Positions 53,147 to 63,484 of a DNA stretch of 64,000 bases are shown here, in pieces. The DNA is from Bathynomus jamesi. Its lineage: Eukaryota > Arthropoda > Malacostraca > Isopoda > Cirolanidae. The DNA is taken from positions 807,501 through 871,500 of the forward strand of contig JAJOZX010001573.1 of assembly GCA_023014485.1 (NCBI GenBank), read 5' to 3'. Under the pieces are notes generated by a model, which saw only the letters and a list, made by a program, of their open reading frames with translations, was not told the DNA's origin and made no database searches. The position numbers were made by a program, and so were the translations under genes. Numbering within the stretch: the stretch's first letter is position 1; each line of letters begins with the position of its first letter.

Positions 53147-54456
53147 TGCAAAAAACTTCACTTTTTTCTACGTGAAGGTTAAAATATGAAAATAAAAACC
53201 CACTCTAATAGACAGAGTTTATTTCCACGACAGTTTCGACGCCCACTGGCATCCTCCTCGGGTGGATACAGAAACACGAATGAACCAAAACAAGAGGAAA
53301 AACAGTCCAGGGACCGACCGTTAAGAAATTCGCACCTAGGTTAGATCTCATTCTCCCGACACCGGAAGGGCATTTTTCATTAAGTACATTCGCGCAAATT
53401 TAAAACTATCTTCCTGTTCTAGGTTAGATACCGTTCTCCCGACACTGGAAGGGCATTTTATTACAGGGTCCGCTTATAAGTACATTCCCACAAATTAAAA
53501 CTATCTTCTTGTTCTATACATACAGATTCTAATATTTTGACATAATTACTGCATTTATTATTGCATTTACATTTTTTAACATTTATTATTACTGTATTAC
53601 CTTTACCCTAATTATTAAATTTATAATATTACCTTTATTATTACATCTGTTGCATTTATATTTATTTCCACATTTATTACTTCCATTATTACATTTACTA
53701 AAGGCGAGTAAGGAAACATTCCAATCCAGAGACATTTAATAATGGAAGTAATAAATGTGGAAATAAATATAAATGCAACAGATGTAATAATAAAGGTAAT
53801 ATTATAAATTTAATAATTAGGGTAAAGGTAATAATAATAAATGTTAAAAAATGTAAATGTAATAATAAATGCAGTAATTATGTCAAAATATTAGAATCTG
53901 TATGTATAGAACAAGAAGATAGTTTTAATTTGTGGGAATGTACTTATACGCGGACCCTGTAATAAAATGCCCTTCCAGTGTCGGGAGAACGGTATCTAAC
54001 CTAGGTGCGAATTTCTCAATGGTCTCTGGATTGTTTCCCAATCGGCTTTTTTCATTCGTTTTTCGGTTTATAAGTTCTGTATAATAAACAATAATGTAAT
54101 AACCAATGTAATAATAAATTTATAATTTCTGTAATAAATAATTATGCAATATTAAATGTAATAAATTTAATAATAAATGTAATAATTATGTAAAAAAAAT
54201 ATAATAGAATCTGTATGTTTAGAACAGGAAGATAGTTTTAAATTTGCGCGAATGGACTTAATGAAAAATGCCCTTCCGGTGTCGGGAGAATGAGATCTAA
54301 CCTAGGTGCGAATTTCTTAACGGTCGGTCCCTGGACTGTTTTTCCCTCTTGTTTTGGTTCATTCGTGTTTCTGTATCCACCCGAGGAGGATGCCAGTGGG
54401 CGTCGAAACTGTCGTGGAAATAAACTCTGTCTATTAGAGTGGGTTTTTATTTTCAT
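53147..54456. mobile_element. Palindromic Penelope terminal repeats, 11-bp duplication
   Basis: The 11-mer GCTTTAGAAAA flanks it (53136-53146 and 54457-54467). From about 53181 to 53691 the sequence is repeated in inverse from about 53739 onward, so the centre (53692-53738) is the turn of a large inverted repeat. The right arm holds two successive copies of the repeat unit found at 35454-35952, including GATGCCAGTGGGCGTCGAAA. Such inverted or tandem terminal repeats are typical of Penelope-like insertions. Confidence 0.8.
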
Positions 54457-54745
54457 GCTTTAGAAAAGGTTTTCAAATATGTAGGTGGTCCCAATAATTT
54501 TAGAAGCCACTGTATTACAATTAGTACCATGTTTGATTTTTCAAGTTTTGCTGCTATTAATTCTAGATAGTTGTTTGAAGTACTTATAGTCATTTCTGCA
54601 ATATGTTTTTCGTGTGTATAAATAGCACATCTTCCTTTTCCTCTTACTGTTCTGTCAGCTCGAATTATGTTATAGTTGTCAATTTGTATTTCTTTTTTGT
54701 TGATGCAAACAAAACCCACAATTTTTACATTCGTCTGGCAGTCCT

Positions 54746-55204
54746 TCAGATGAGTTTTTGTGGGGCATGAAAGTTTGCTCTTCTTTTTTGCACGAGTCCT
54801 TTCAGGTGTGTAACTTTGTCCAGGGAATGGTTTGGTTTGCTAGGATGTATGTTGTATGTATGTAGTTCAGATTCGTTATCCATAGGTGGTGCATGTTCCA
54901 TTGCCTTGCGATCGTCCGAGAATTTTCCCTTCTTTATCTGTTTCAATACATGTTGTTCCGATATCATATGTAATTTCTTTCTGCATTTATTCTGTACGGT
55001 TCTCGGATCTTCGTATTTGACAATTGTCTTTGTATTTGTTGAGTGGTATTTAGTAGCTGAATTGTGTTGGCTACATCTAAAAAATTGATAACCCTGAACA
55101 AAATATATAAACTCTGGCAGAGCGGGAAAGACAGAAGAGAATAAACATTTTGTTAGTTGTTTAAATATAAACCATTCCCAGCTCGCCTTGTTATAATTAT
55201 ACAT
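54746..55204 (-). pseudogene. Possible LINE ORF1 fragment
   Basis: A 152-codon frame, polar and basic (KCRKKLHMISEQHVLKQIKK), upstream of the endonuclease on the same strand. No zinc knuckle is visible. Its assignment rests on position only. Confidence 0.4.
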
Positions 55205-55250
55205 TATTATATACGCTGTTCTCTTTGTTTTATACTTTGAATATCTTATT

Positions 55251-55789
55251 CAAACTTTTGATCTACGTTTCCATTAAAAAATCGTATACAGTGCAGCAAT
55301 ACGATAGAAGTACATTAAATTTTGAAGGGCTATGACAACACAAATTACGAAACTTTCTTTGAGCTGGATACATGTGTAGTAACTACAGATAATGGTTGTA
55401 AACTTAAGGGCAAATGATTCAACACTGATGATGCGAAATATTTTTTACCAATAGAGTAGTTGGACAAGTGGAACAAAATTCCATCAGAAGTACTTAACAG
55501 TAATACACTTTAACATGTTGAAAAACCACATCGACAAATGCTTTATAGCTTTTAATGATATTTAAAATATGGTAAAGAATAAAACATTAAGCGGAATTAT
55601 ACACAGCATTTATATCGGTGCACAAACACAAATTTGTTCCCACATACCTGAAAAAAAAATAGAGGGAACCTGGTCCTCGACCTTACTGTGATGACTTTGG
55701 AACTTTCGGTGGTGTCATCTCCCGGAGGGAGGATGGCATCTGTTCTCTTTTCGGTGCTCGGGGAAGGAAAGTACTGCCTTGGTAGCAAG
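55251..55789. other. No gene seen
   Basis: Nothing recognisable. Confidence 0.5.
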
Positions 55790-55797
55790 ATGTTTAG

Positions 55798-56701
55798 TAG
55801 AGGTGTGCCGAACGTTCGGTTAAATTTTGGTGTTCGGCCTGTTCAGCCATTTTGGCTGAGATGTTTAATTCGGCCGAATATGTCTCTAAAGTTCAGCCAT
55901 AGCCGAACCTTTATTTTGATTTATTTGATTAGTGTATGCTCATTTAGATATCTGTGACTTTGGCAATCAGATTGAAATTTTGACTAAGGTCAATAATTTC
56001 ATATTTAAATCGACTTACGCCTTTGAAACAAATACAAAGAAACGAAATTAAAATAAATCAAAAGAGTTAATTTCATTTCAATATTTGAAATTCATTTTTA
56101 GAATATGAATAAAGAGAATTTTATTTACAAGCTTCGGCTGAAATGAGGTTCTCTAGCAGTTGTAAATGTTGCCAGCTTCGCTAACCATTCTGTCGCTAAA
56201 TACGGAACAAGCAGGAAGAGGAAGGTATTTAGATGCGATTGCTGCTAATTGGGAGGAGAAATATAATGATTTATTTTAATTCCAAAATGTTACAGTATTT
56301 GTTTTCCTTTCTATAAATGGAACATTTAGATAGGCACCAATTTCGCTGTTAATTTTGTTTTTCATGTTTTGTCTTCCCATTTTTTTTTTAATTATGTATT
56401 CTCTGATGCATCTTTTTCTTCTTGTGATTGCTGCGTTTCACACCTCTTTGCAACAGTTTTGTATAACAATCCGAAAAATTAATATGGTTCTCTTCTGATG
56501 TAGTTAAACCGACTTCCTCTTCTTTGAAATTTGTCTTCTACAGATTCAGAAGATTTGCTGAGTGATGCAAGCCATACATTACATTTAAATACATTTTCTG
56601 AGAATGTAAACTTAAATCTATGATGTTGGAGGTAAGGTAAAAAGTTTGTTTGAGTATCAAAGTTCGGTTGTTCAGCCAATTTGAGCTTTGGTACCCCTCC
56701 A
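55798..56701 (-). mobile_element. hAT remnant with GCCGAAC-rich ends
   Basis: The ends TAGAGGTGTGCCGAACG and the complement of TGGAGGGGTACC are imperfect. Flanking octamers ATGTTTAG (55790-55797) and ATTTTTAG (56702-56709) differ at one base. Subterminal CGGCCGAA/TTCGGC words recur. Minus-strand fragments near 56230-56130 (SDRMVSEAGNIYN, then FQPKLVNKI) correspond to the hAT dimerisation motif. Confidence 0.65.
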
Positions 56702-56930
56702 ATTTTTAGTTTAGTGGAGGAGGCTGGCCTCCCCCCTTTCTTTTAATGCTCTTAACTCTCACTTTTCATTTGCACTCATTTTCCTTTCATAGTCGTTCAC
56801 TGCATTCATAGCATTAATTCTTATTTCATTTATTTGTCATCCATTTCACAGCTTTCTGTTATTTAATTTTTAACCTTAATAAGTTTTTAGATATTTCACA
56901 CGTAGCGACGTTTCGCTCCAATCACTAGAG

Positions 56931-59389
56931 CAGTGATGGCGAACCACTGACCCGCGGTTCAAGTACTGACCCACGAGGCAATTTTTAGTGGCCCACGAGC
57001 TCTTATTTAAATAAAATATGTCTTTAATTTTTAATATTTTCTGCCTTACAGTTTTAAAATTATTATATTCTCCCACCGAAATAAACAGCTGATACACATT
57101 GAAACGTGTTTAAACGTATAGTATACGTTTAAAAACGTGCGTGTATGTATGACAACCGATCGAAATAAACAGATGATACACATTGAAACGTTTATAAGCG
57201 TATAGTATACGTTTAAAAACTTGCGTGTATGTATGACAACCGACTCATGGTTCGCGCCGCGCGGTCATCCGCCTTCCCAGTTTTGCAGTTCAAGTCCTTA
57301 AGTTTGGGAGTACCAAATTATTAGTGCAGAAATTATCACTCATAAAAAAATGGCTGCAAAAAAACGAAAAACTAGTTCTGAAGGTAGTGGAACTGGAAGG
57401 TTATTTCATGAAGAGTGGACTGTGAAATACGGTGTTATTAAACGAAATAATAAAGCGTTTTGTTGTATTTGCAAAATGGACATTGTTGCCCGCTTTTATA
57501 ATATTAAGCGATATTTTGAAAGTAACCACAAAAATTTGTGCTGAATGTCAGATGAGGAAAGGAATGAAATTATTATGCGGCAATTAAACCAACAGCAACA
57601 ACAATCTGCTATTTTCAAAAGAATTTTTAAATCAAACAATAATATTACAGCAGCTAGTTTTCAATTATCATCTACCATTGCTCAACACGGAAAACCACTT
57701 TCTGATAGTAGTTATTTAAAAGAAGCTTTTATAAACTGCTCAGATTTTTTATTTGAAGATTTTTAGAATAAAGATCAAATAATTAAACGTATTAATGAGT
57801 TGCTTGTGGCCATAAATACGGTCAAAGATAGAATAATTTTCATGGACAAAGATGTATCTGATCAATTTTTATTGGATTTGACAAATGCTGGAATGTTTTC
57901 AATTTGTTTGGATGAAAGTACAGATGTCACATCACAGGCCCGTCTAGCAGTTATTGCAAGATTTTATTCCGAAAATATAATGAAGGAAGAGCTAATTAAA
58001 TTGATGACACTGCCTGAGAAAACCACAGGACAGGATATTATGAATGGATTGAAGAAGGAATTCATCCAAATGGGTATTAATTTCAGAAATATTGTATCTG
58101 TGATGACTGATCGAGCTCCGAGTATGATTGGAAAAATGTTGGATTTGTTCAATTACTTAAACAAGAAGTAAAACACCCTTTAGTTGAATTTCATTGTATT
58201 TTACATCAAGAAGCTCTTTTGGCAAAAAAAAGTTTAAAATCACTTGAAAATGTGATGTCTCTTGTGACAAAGATTGTCAATTTTATAGTTGCTCACGATC
58301 TTAACAAACATCAATTTACCAAACTATTAGATGAGGTTGACTTTCAATTTTCAGGGTTAGTCACGTATAACAATGTCGGATGGTTAAGTCGTGGTCAAGT
58401 TTTGAATCGCTTTGTTGAATTGTTAGAAGAAATAAGATATCTTTTGAATAAAAAAGAACATGAATATCCAGAACTGACTGACGTGAATTGGTTGAATGAC
58501 ACATTTTTTCGCTGATTTTACATTGCATTACAATGCTTTAAATAAAAAGTTGCAAGGTCGCGGCTGTTGTATCATCAATGTTTGAAAATATTAAAGCTTT
58601 TGAAAAAAACTAAATATTTTCTCAAAAGATCTGGAAGAAGAAAATTTGAAATATTTTCCATTATTGCAGAAACACTTCTTGACTTCAAAATATTTTGCAG
58701 ACAATGAAGAAAATAAGTCCGACGTGCTAAAAAATACTCTTCAATAATAAGAGATGCTAGACAATCACTTTCAGAGAGGTTTTCACAATTCCGACAAATT
58801 GATGCAACATCACAATTCATCCAATTCCCCCATACTATTCAATTTGAAGGTCTTCAGTTATCAGCTTTTCATTGGCTTGACATTGGTAATTTAGAAATGG
58901 AATTAGTTGACTTCCAAGAAAGTGCATATGGAAGACTAAATTTATTGATCTTAATCTGAAGTTACAAGAAAAGGAATTGGAGTCGTCAATTTTGGGTGTA
59001 ACCAGAGAACAACAATCAATAGAAAGAGTAGAGAATCTTATTCTTGCAGAATGAAACTCTTTACCAAATTCTTTTGCATCAATGAAAAAGCTAGCATTAG
59101 CTCTGCTAACAATGTTTGGTTCATCTTATTCATGAGAACAGTTGTTTTCCTCCATGAATTTCGTCAAATCCACCACTAGGAATCGCCTTGGCACAGATAT
59201 GAGTGCTGCATGTGTGAGACTAAAGACAGCTAAATATAAACCTCGGATCAAAACATTAGCAGCTAAAATGCAACAAGAAGTTTCTCACTAAAAATAGTAA
59301 GTAAATAAATTATTGTGACCCAATTTCGTTTTTTTAAAAATCAAAAGTAACAAAAATGACCCGCCAGCGAAAAAGGTTTGCTACCAATG
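56931..59389 (+). mobile_element. hAT element, GTF2IRD2/Charlie-like
   Basis: Starts CAGTGATGGCGAACC and ends with the complement of CATTGGTAGCAAACC. The direct octamer CACTAGAG flanks it at 56923-56930 and 59390-59397. About 2.46 kb with one plus-strand transposase gene. Left and right subterminal regions share GACCCGC words. Confidence 0.9.
57350..59290 (+). pseudogene. hAT transposase (GTF2IRD2-like), broken
   Basis: The ATG at 57350 begins MAAKKRKTSSE. A BED-like finger has C-x2-C (CCICKMD) and a downstream H (SNHKNLC). Next come SYLKEAF and CLDESTDVTSQARLAV, VSVMTDRAPSM near 58090, NNVGWLSRGQVLNRF near 58370, and remnants of the C-terminal dimerisation region to 59290. Stops at 57542-57544 and 57764-57766 and several frameshifts after 58165 break it. 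Motif content matches the GTF2I-repeat-protein-2 type of domesticated hAT. Confidence 0.82.
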
Positions 59390-59592
59390 CACTAGAGACT
59401 AGAGTATTCGGAAGCTTTAGAATGTTCCAGTGATTAGAGCGAAGCGTCGCTACTCCTGCTTTCATCTTTCTCCGTGAAATATCTCAACATTGAGCCAAAA
59501 CCATGGATTTCGCCGCTTAATAAATTTTGTATATATGGCATCAATGACTTCGATGCTGCGATACCAGAAGAATGGCTCTTGATCAGTCATTT

Positions 59593-59624
59593 ATTCTCTA
59601 TCTATCTATCTATCTCTCTTTCTT

Positions 59625-59659
<35 letters not shown>
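59593..59659. repeat. (CTAT)n/(TA)n microsatellite
   Basis: Short CTAT units, CTCTCTTTC and then a TA tract ending at the hAT element start. Confidence 0.9.
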
Positions 59660-60522
59660 CAGTGGCGTGCGGTCCATGGAAGCAAGGGAAGCAATGCTTC
59701 CCTATTCAAAGAAAGAAGAAAATGCTGTATTATACTTTAAAGTTTAAACAGTTCAATATGTGTTAATAATTTGTAGAAAATCATTTTATTATACTATTTA
59801 TAGCATTTGATTGGTAATCAGGTGGATACATAGTATATACATTGGTTGCCGTTCGTGCAAAAACCTTTAAGAAAGCCGACGCAAAAAATCTCGAGTTGGA
59901 CAACAATTGACGAAATGCATCCTTTTTCCCAATGACTTTCGCTTTTTTTTTACTGTTACAAATTGTTTCTTTCCATTCTAAAAACTCATTTAATATTTAA
60001 TAATGTAGTATTTATTGAATACAACAAGTTTCATATATAGTTTTTCTACTAAAAAATTCCATGACCATGTTAAGCGAAAAAGAATATATATTTATCGTTA
60101 TTTTATCCTTCCCTATGCCAAAAAGGAAGCAATTTAGAAATCGCTGTCCAGATCTTATAGCTAATTTTCTTGAAATATCTGGCAACTTTACGTGCTGTCT
60201 GCTGTCATTCTCTCATTTAAAGCTAATACGTAACTACGCTAGAAATGCGCAAGGGTAAGAAAGGCTTGCAAGTTTAGCTTTAATCTCAGTTGAGAAAAAG
60301 TTTCTTAAGGATATGAAAACCGATGCCTTTTACGAAGAAATAATAGATATATTTAATAAAAAGAAAGAAGAATAGAATTAACCTATAAGTAAAGTAAGTA
60401 GATGATTATATGTGTTCTGTTTTTATTATATACGAGTATTTTAAAGTTTTATTTTTATTTTATATAATCTTTGTTGTTTTTGCTTGAATTGCTTCCCCTT
60501 GACGAAAAATCACCGCACGTCA

Positions 60523-60525
<3 letters not shown>
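59660..60525 (+). mobile_element. hAT element, ZMYM1-like C-terminus only
   Basis: Ends CAGTGGCGTGCGGTCC and the complement of CAGTGACGTGCGGTGA, with ATATATAT on both sides. At about 60200-60370 the plus strand reads IRNYARNAQG, then ERLASLALISVEKKFLKD after a stop, then YEEIIDIFNKK, matching the dimerisation end of ZMYM1-type hAT transposases. The rest of the gene is deleted. Confidence 0.8.
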
Positions 60526-60594
<69 letters not shown>

Positions 60595-60606
60595 TATATA
60601 TATATT
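60526..60606. repeat. (TA)n with TATTATAT breaks
   Basis: About 80 bases of TA repeat with regularly spaced TATTATATTATA interruptions. Confidence 0.9.
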
Positions 60607-61690
60607 AGGGTGCTTCTTAGGTATATAGCTAACATTTCGAATTTTTTATTTTTATGCTGCTTTTCCATTAAAATGTTCCTTTTGCAAATATAGTTCTATT
60701 CACTGAATTTGAAAGTCATTAAACAATTTTTACTGGTCGCGGTGACGTCACAAATTTCACGCCCACGAAACATGATTGGCCTCTGAGAGTTATAGTTGAT
60801 GCTTTGTTTTTCAGTTGGGTTCTAGCAGGTATTACATTGGCATTTATCTCGAGCTCTCTTGTGACTCTTTTTTAAGAAATGCAAAAACGGAAGAAAAGAG
60901 AAGTATATCTGGTGGGTCCAACCAACGCAAGTATAGAAGGAATGAAACTACCATCTCTACGACAAGCACTTGCGCTATTTTTCCACCATCATAAAGTTGA
61001 GAAGACAATTAGAGAGTGCGCCAAATATACAGTAAGAGTTGTACGTCGTTTCTGGGAAGAGGCAAGAATTTCTACGGGTGAAGAGAGAAACAACATCACG
61101 AAGGTAGAGAGAATTTTTGAAAGATGGGAAGCTCTCAGAAAATGTTCAAAATACTGTTCACAGAAACAAATTCAAAAAGAAGAATTTTTAAAAGATTTAG
61201 ATAATTATTTGATATTGCACATACCAATGTACTGAACATCATAAAAATCGCACAAGATAGAGAATTTCAATACTCTAGCAAGAATGGAGGAGCGAAAAGC
61301 TAAAAGACTGAAAATGGAAGAAAAAAGAAAGGTACGTAATCAAGAAAAGATTAAGTCAGCTACTGCTACAATTCGTCTTAGCTCTTCTTCGAGTTCTGAA
61401 GAGGATAATGGTGATTCGGAAGGAGAATTATTTGAAATTGCCCCAATATCTACAGCTGGATTATCTAGAGGTACTACAACTACATTATCTACCCAAAAGC
61501 GGTCTCGCGGAAGTATAAACATCATAACATCAGAGATTGCTACAGCTTTAGACAGAAGCAACATCAGTGATCGTTAAGCAACGTTTGTCCTTACCGCAGT
61601 AGCTTCGAGTATGAAACAAGACGTTGAAAAATTAATTATAAATCCATCTTCAATTAGACGAGCAAGAATGACAGCAAGAAGTGTTGTTGC
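60607..61690 (+). pseudogene. Unclassified transposon-like ORF, truncated
   Basis: Two frames, 60879-61235 (MQKRKKREVYLVGP, LPSLRQALALFFHHHKV) and 61284-61577 (a basic MEERKAKRLKMEEKRK, then a serine/acid-rich stretch and ITSEIATALDRSNISDR). After a stop at 61575-61577 a third frame continues with TAVASSMKQDVEK and SSIRRARMTARSVV. Similar arrangements occur in repeat-derived invertebrate proteins, but I cannot name the superfamily. Truncated on the right where the TGCAAC repeat and Polinton copy 2 begin. Confidence 0.4.
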
Positions 61691-61694
61691 AGTA

Positions 61695-61790
61695 GTATGG
61701 TGTCAAAAAGGTAGAGTGCAATGCAATTGCAAAATGTTACGTAGTGTTGCAATGTTGCAAGAGTGCCACCCTCCACCCCCACCCCTTTGT
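61695..61790 (+). repeat. TGCAAC-rich dispersed repeat, short copy
   Basis: GTAGTATGGTGTCAAAAAGG, then GAGTGCAATGCAATTGCAAA and TGTTGCAATGTTGCAAGAGT. It lies directly before Polinton copy 2, as a related copy lies just before copy 1 (about 11685-11775). Confidence 0.7.
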
Positions 61791-61842
61791 TGCCAGAGTC
61801 GGTTAGAGTCAGTTTCACGCTACTTATTTTGTCATACGAATC

Positions 61843-62116
61843 ATGGCTGCGCTTTACGATTCACCTGACCTTATTGGTGATAACGATTATTACAACCAAG
61901 CCACACGCCTATTATTCAATGCAATAGATCAGAACGAGCTATTTTCGTCACAGAACTTTGATGAAATTAATGGAGCAGTGGACCAAACCCTCATTCAAGA
62001 ATCCTGTGAAATGTGAGTAATTTGTAACGTTGTAATAAGTCATTTTAGAAGTCGTGTTTAATTAATGTTTGTGCCCCATATATTCAGTATATATATATAT
62101 GCACTATATATATATG

Positions 62117-62169
<53 letters not shown>

Positions 62170-62877
62170 CTCTCGACAGTTTTTAATTTTAAATGTGTGT
62201 TCATTGTGTGTATTTCTCGTCAAATTACTGCGAAATAATTTCAATTTAACCTAACCGTGGACAGGTTCTCTCAACGCAAACGAATCTCATTTATTTATTA
62301 GTTTTGATTAATACTATTTTTCCAGAAACGTGTTGTTCACATCCAGCTTCATGACATTTATTTTACCTGCAGGAGTGAACCCGAGTTAGGACGCGTTATA
62401 GCGACTTTTTACGAAATGGGGGTACCACCCCCATCCATCCCCATGATCCATACGTCGTGGTATCGGGACAGGGTGATGAGTGCCGGATCATAGAGGAGGA
62501 GATGCTGTAAGCTGTATAATTCCACTTCTCGTTCTCGTTTATAACGTTTCAATCGGAAATAACTTATAAATGGCAGCTATAGTTGTAAAACATTTTTAGT
62601 TATTCTCGACTTCCTTCATCGTTATTTCCGGATATATATATATACACACACACACGGCTTGTTTATATTTTTTGTACAGCTAGTTTTAAGAAGTGCATTC
62701 GTTTTTAAAAATAATTTTATCTTTATTTTACAGGGCCGAAACGAAGTTAGCAGAGCTTATAAATACTTTTGGAGAAAGGGTGGCGGACGAAGTGGTATCC
62801 ACACCACGCTGCGAATCAGATGTCATGGTGTTGTTACACAACAACTCATCCGATTGCGCTATCACCGCAGAGATTAT
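61843..62877 (+). CDS. Spliced left-end gene with repeated exon modules, copy 2
   Basis: Exon 1 is 61843-62012 (MAALYDSPDLIG...), donor GTGAGT. Exon 2 is 62373-62506, after TTTTACCTGCAG, donor GTAAGC. Exon 3 is 62734-62877 (144 nt), after CTTTATTTTACAG, donor GTAAGT. Every join falls after the second base of a codon. Exons 2 and 3, and exon 2 of copy 1, share a pattern of [SA]-E/D-x2-L-x3-I-x-[ST]-F near the start and D-[EC]/C-x-I-x2-E near the end. Exon 2 needs a one-base shift at a GGGGG run to stay open (134 nt instead of 135). The last donor has no acceptor before the protease gene. Function unknown; the product would be acidic, without signal peptide or membrane segment in the part seen. 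Confidence 0.6.
62087..62166. repeat. (TA)n microsatellite in intron 1 of copy 2
   Basis: TA repeat with three GCACTATATATATAT units at its left part. Confidence 0.9.
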
Positions 62878-62984
62878 GTAAGTACTTTTTAGGATATTAA
62901 CAAAACACAACATTATTTTCATTTATTAAACATGTACAAAAAGGGGCAGCGCCCAATTCTTTATTGTTACAAATACATATACAG

Positions 62985-63483
62985 ATTTACACAATATAGG
63001 GCTTACAGGGGGTTGCAACATGTGGGAACTTTTTTTTTATCTGTCTGCATACATATTTATCGTTCATATTTGTGTCACACAAATCGAATAAATTTAAAAA
63101 ATTCATGAATCCCTTCCCGCGAGACATATGCAAGAGAAACAAGATACAATATAGCCCACATGTTTCACTGTAAACGCTTTGAAGTTGATATGGGGCCCAA
63201 ATTACATCAGGCACACGTTATTGCGCGATAAAATTTACGATTGTCGAGTCGTGCCATGGGAGGAGCCCGAGTGAATCGAAGTAGTATAGTCTTTCCTTAG
63301 TTTTAAAATAAAGCGCAAACCAGTGAATTCCCTGCAACCCACAATGTCGGTGTTAACGATTGCACCGTGCCAGCTTCTCGTGCTAGGTGGCATCAATATT
63401 TCATTCTTTGCAAAAACCCCGACAAATTTGGAACGCGCGAAACAGTCACTTTTCACCACGCTCTTGAGGGTATTTGCGTCCAT
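62985..63483 (-). pseudogene. Adenain-like cysteine protease, copy 2
   Basis: The start MDANTLKSVV at 63483 equals that of copy 1. VNTDIVG is followed, after a one-base shift near 63335, by IHWFALYF (catalytic His) and YYFDSLG; an in-frame stop occurs near 63218; then from 63214 come APYQLQSVYSETCGLYC (catalytic Cys), LHMSRGKGF and a basic C-terminus. Two lesions thus interrupt an otherwise complete ~165-codon gene of the C5 family. The ATG follows the capsid stop codon after one base. Confidence 0.85.
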
Positions 63484-63484
63484 T

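Larger units (their letters stand above)
51460..54512. mobile_element. Tc1-like inverted-repeat pair enclosing other elements
   Basis: The left end CAATGGCTTTTCAAATTACT and the right end (complement of CAGTGGCTTCTAAAATTATT), both continuing into GGACCACC, are flanked by TA (51458-51459 and 54513-54514). The insertion point is inside the LINE endonuclease, which rejoins in frame when this segment is removed. No Tc1 transposase remains; piggyBac and Penelope material fills the interior. Confidence 0.65.
47815..55250 (-). mobile_element. One LINE split by at least three insertions
   Basis: On the minus strand, LINE pieces follow in order: a possible ORF1 end at 55204-54746, the endonuclease start at 54719-54515 (NYNIIRADRTVRGKGRC), its middle at 51457-51310 (YKPPEHSNYK, GDFNSPFMKY), its end at 48854-48542 (NCLDLIFTTATLI, TLISDHNIIEITTN) and a short remnant to 47815. 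The breaks coincide with the Tc1-like nest (51460-54512), an LTR-like insert (about 48855-51300) and a hAT MITE (47982-48533). Removing these rejoins a continuous APE-type endonuclease region. Confidence 0.75.
56885..59475. repeat. Outer inverted repeat split by a hAT
   Basis: AGATATTTCACACGTAGCGA then CGTTTCGCTCCAATCACT (56888-56928) is inversely repeated at about 59430-59480 as AGTGATTAGAGCGAAGCGTC, GCTAC and GTGAAATATCT. The hAT at 56931-59389 lies between them. The outer repeat is an older palindromic element of unknown class. Confidence 0.6.
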
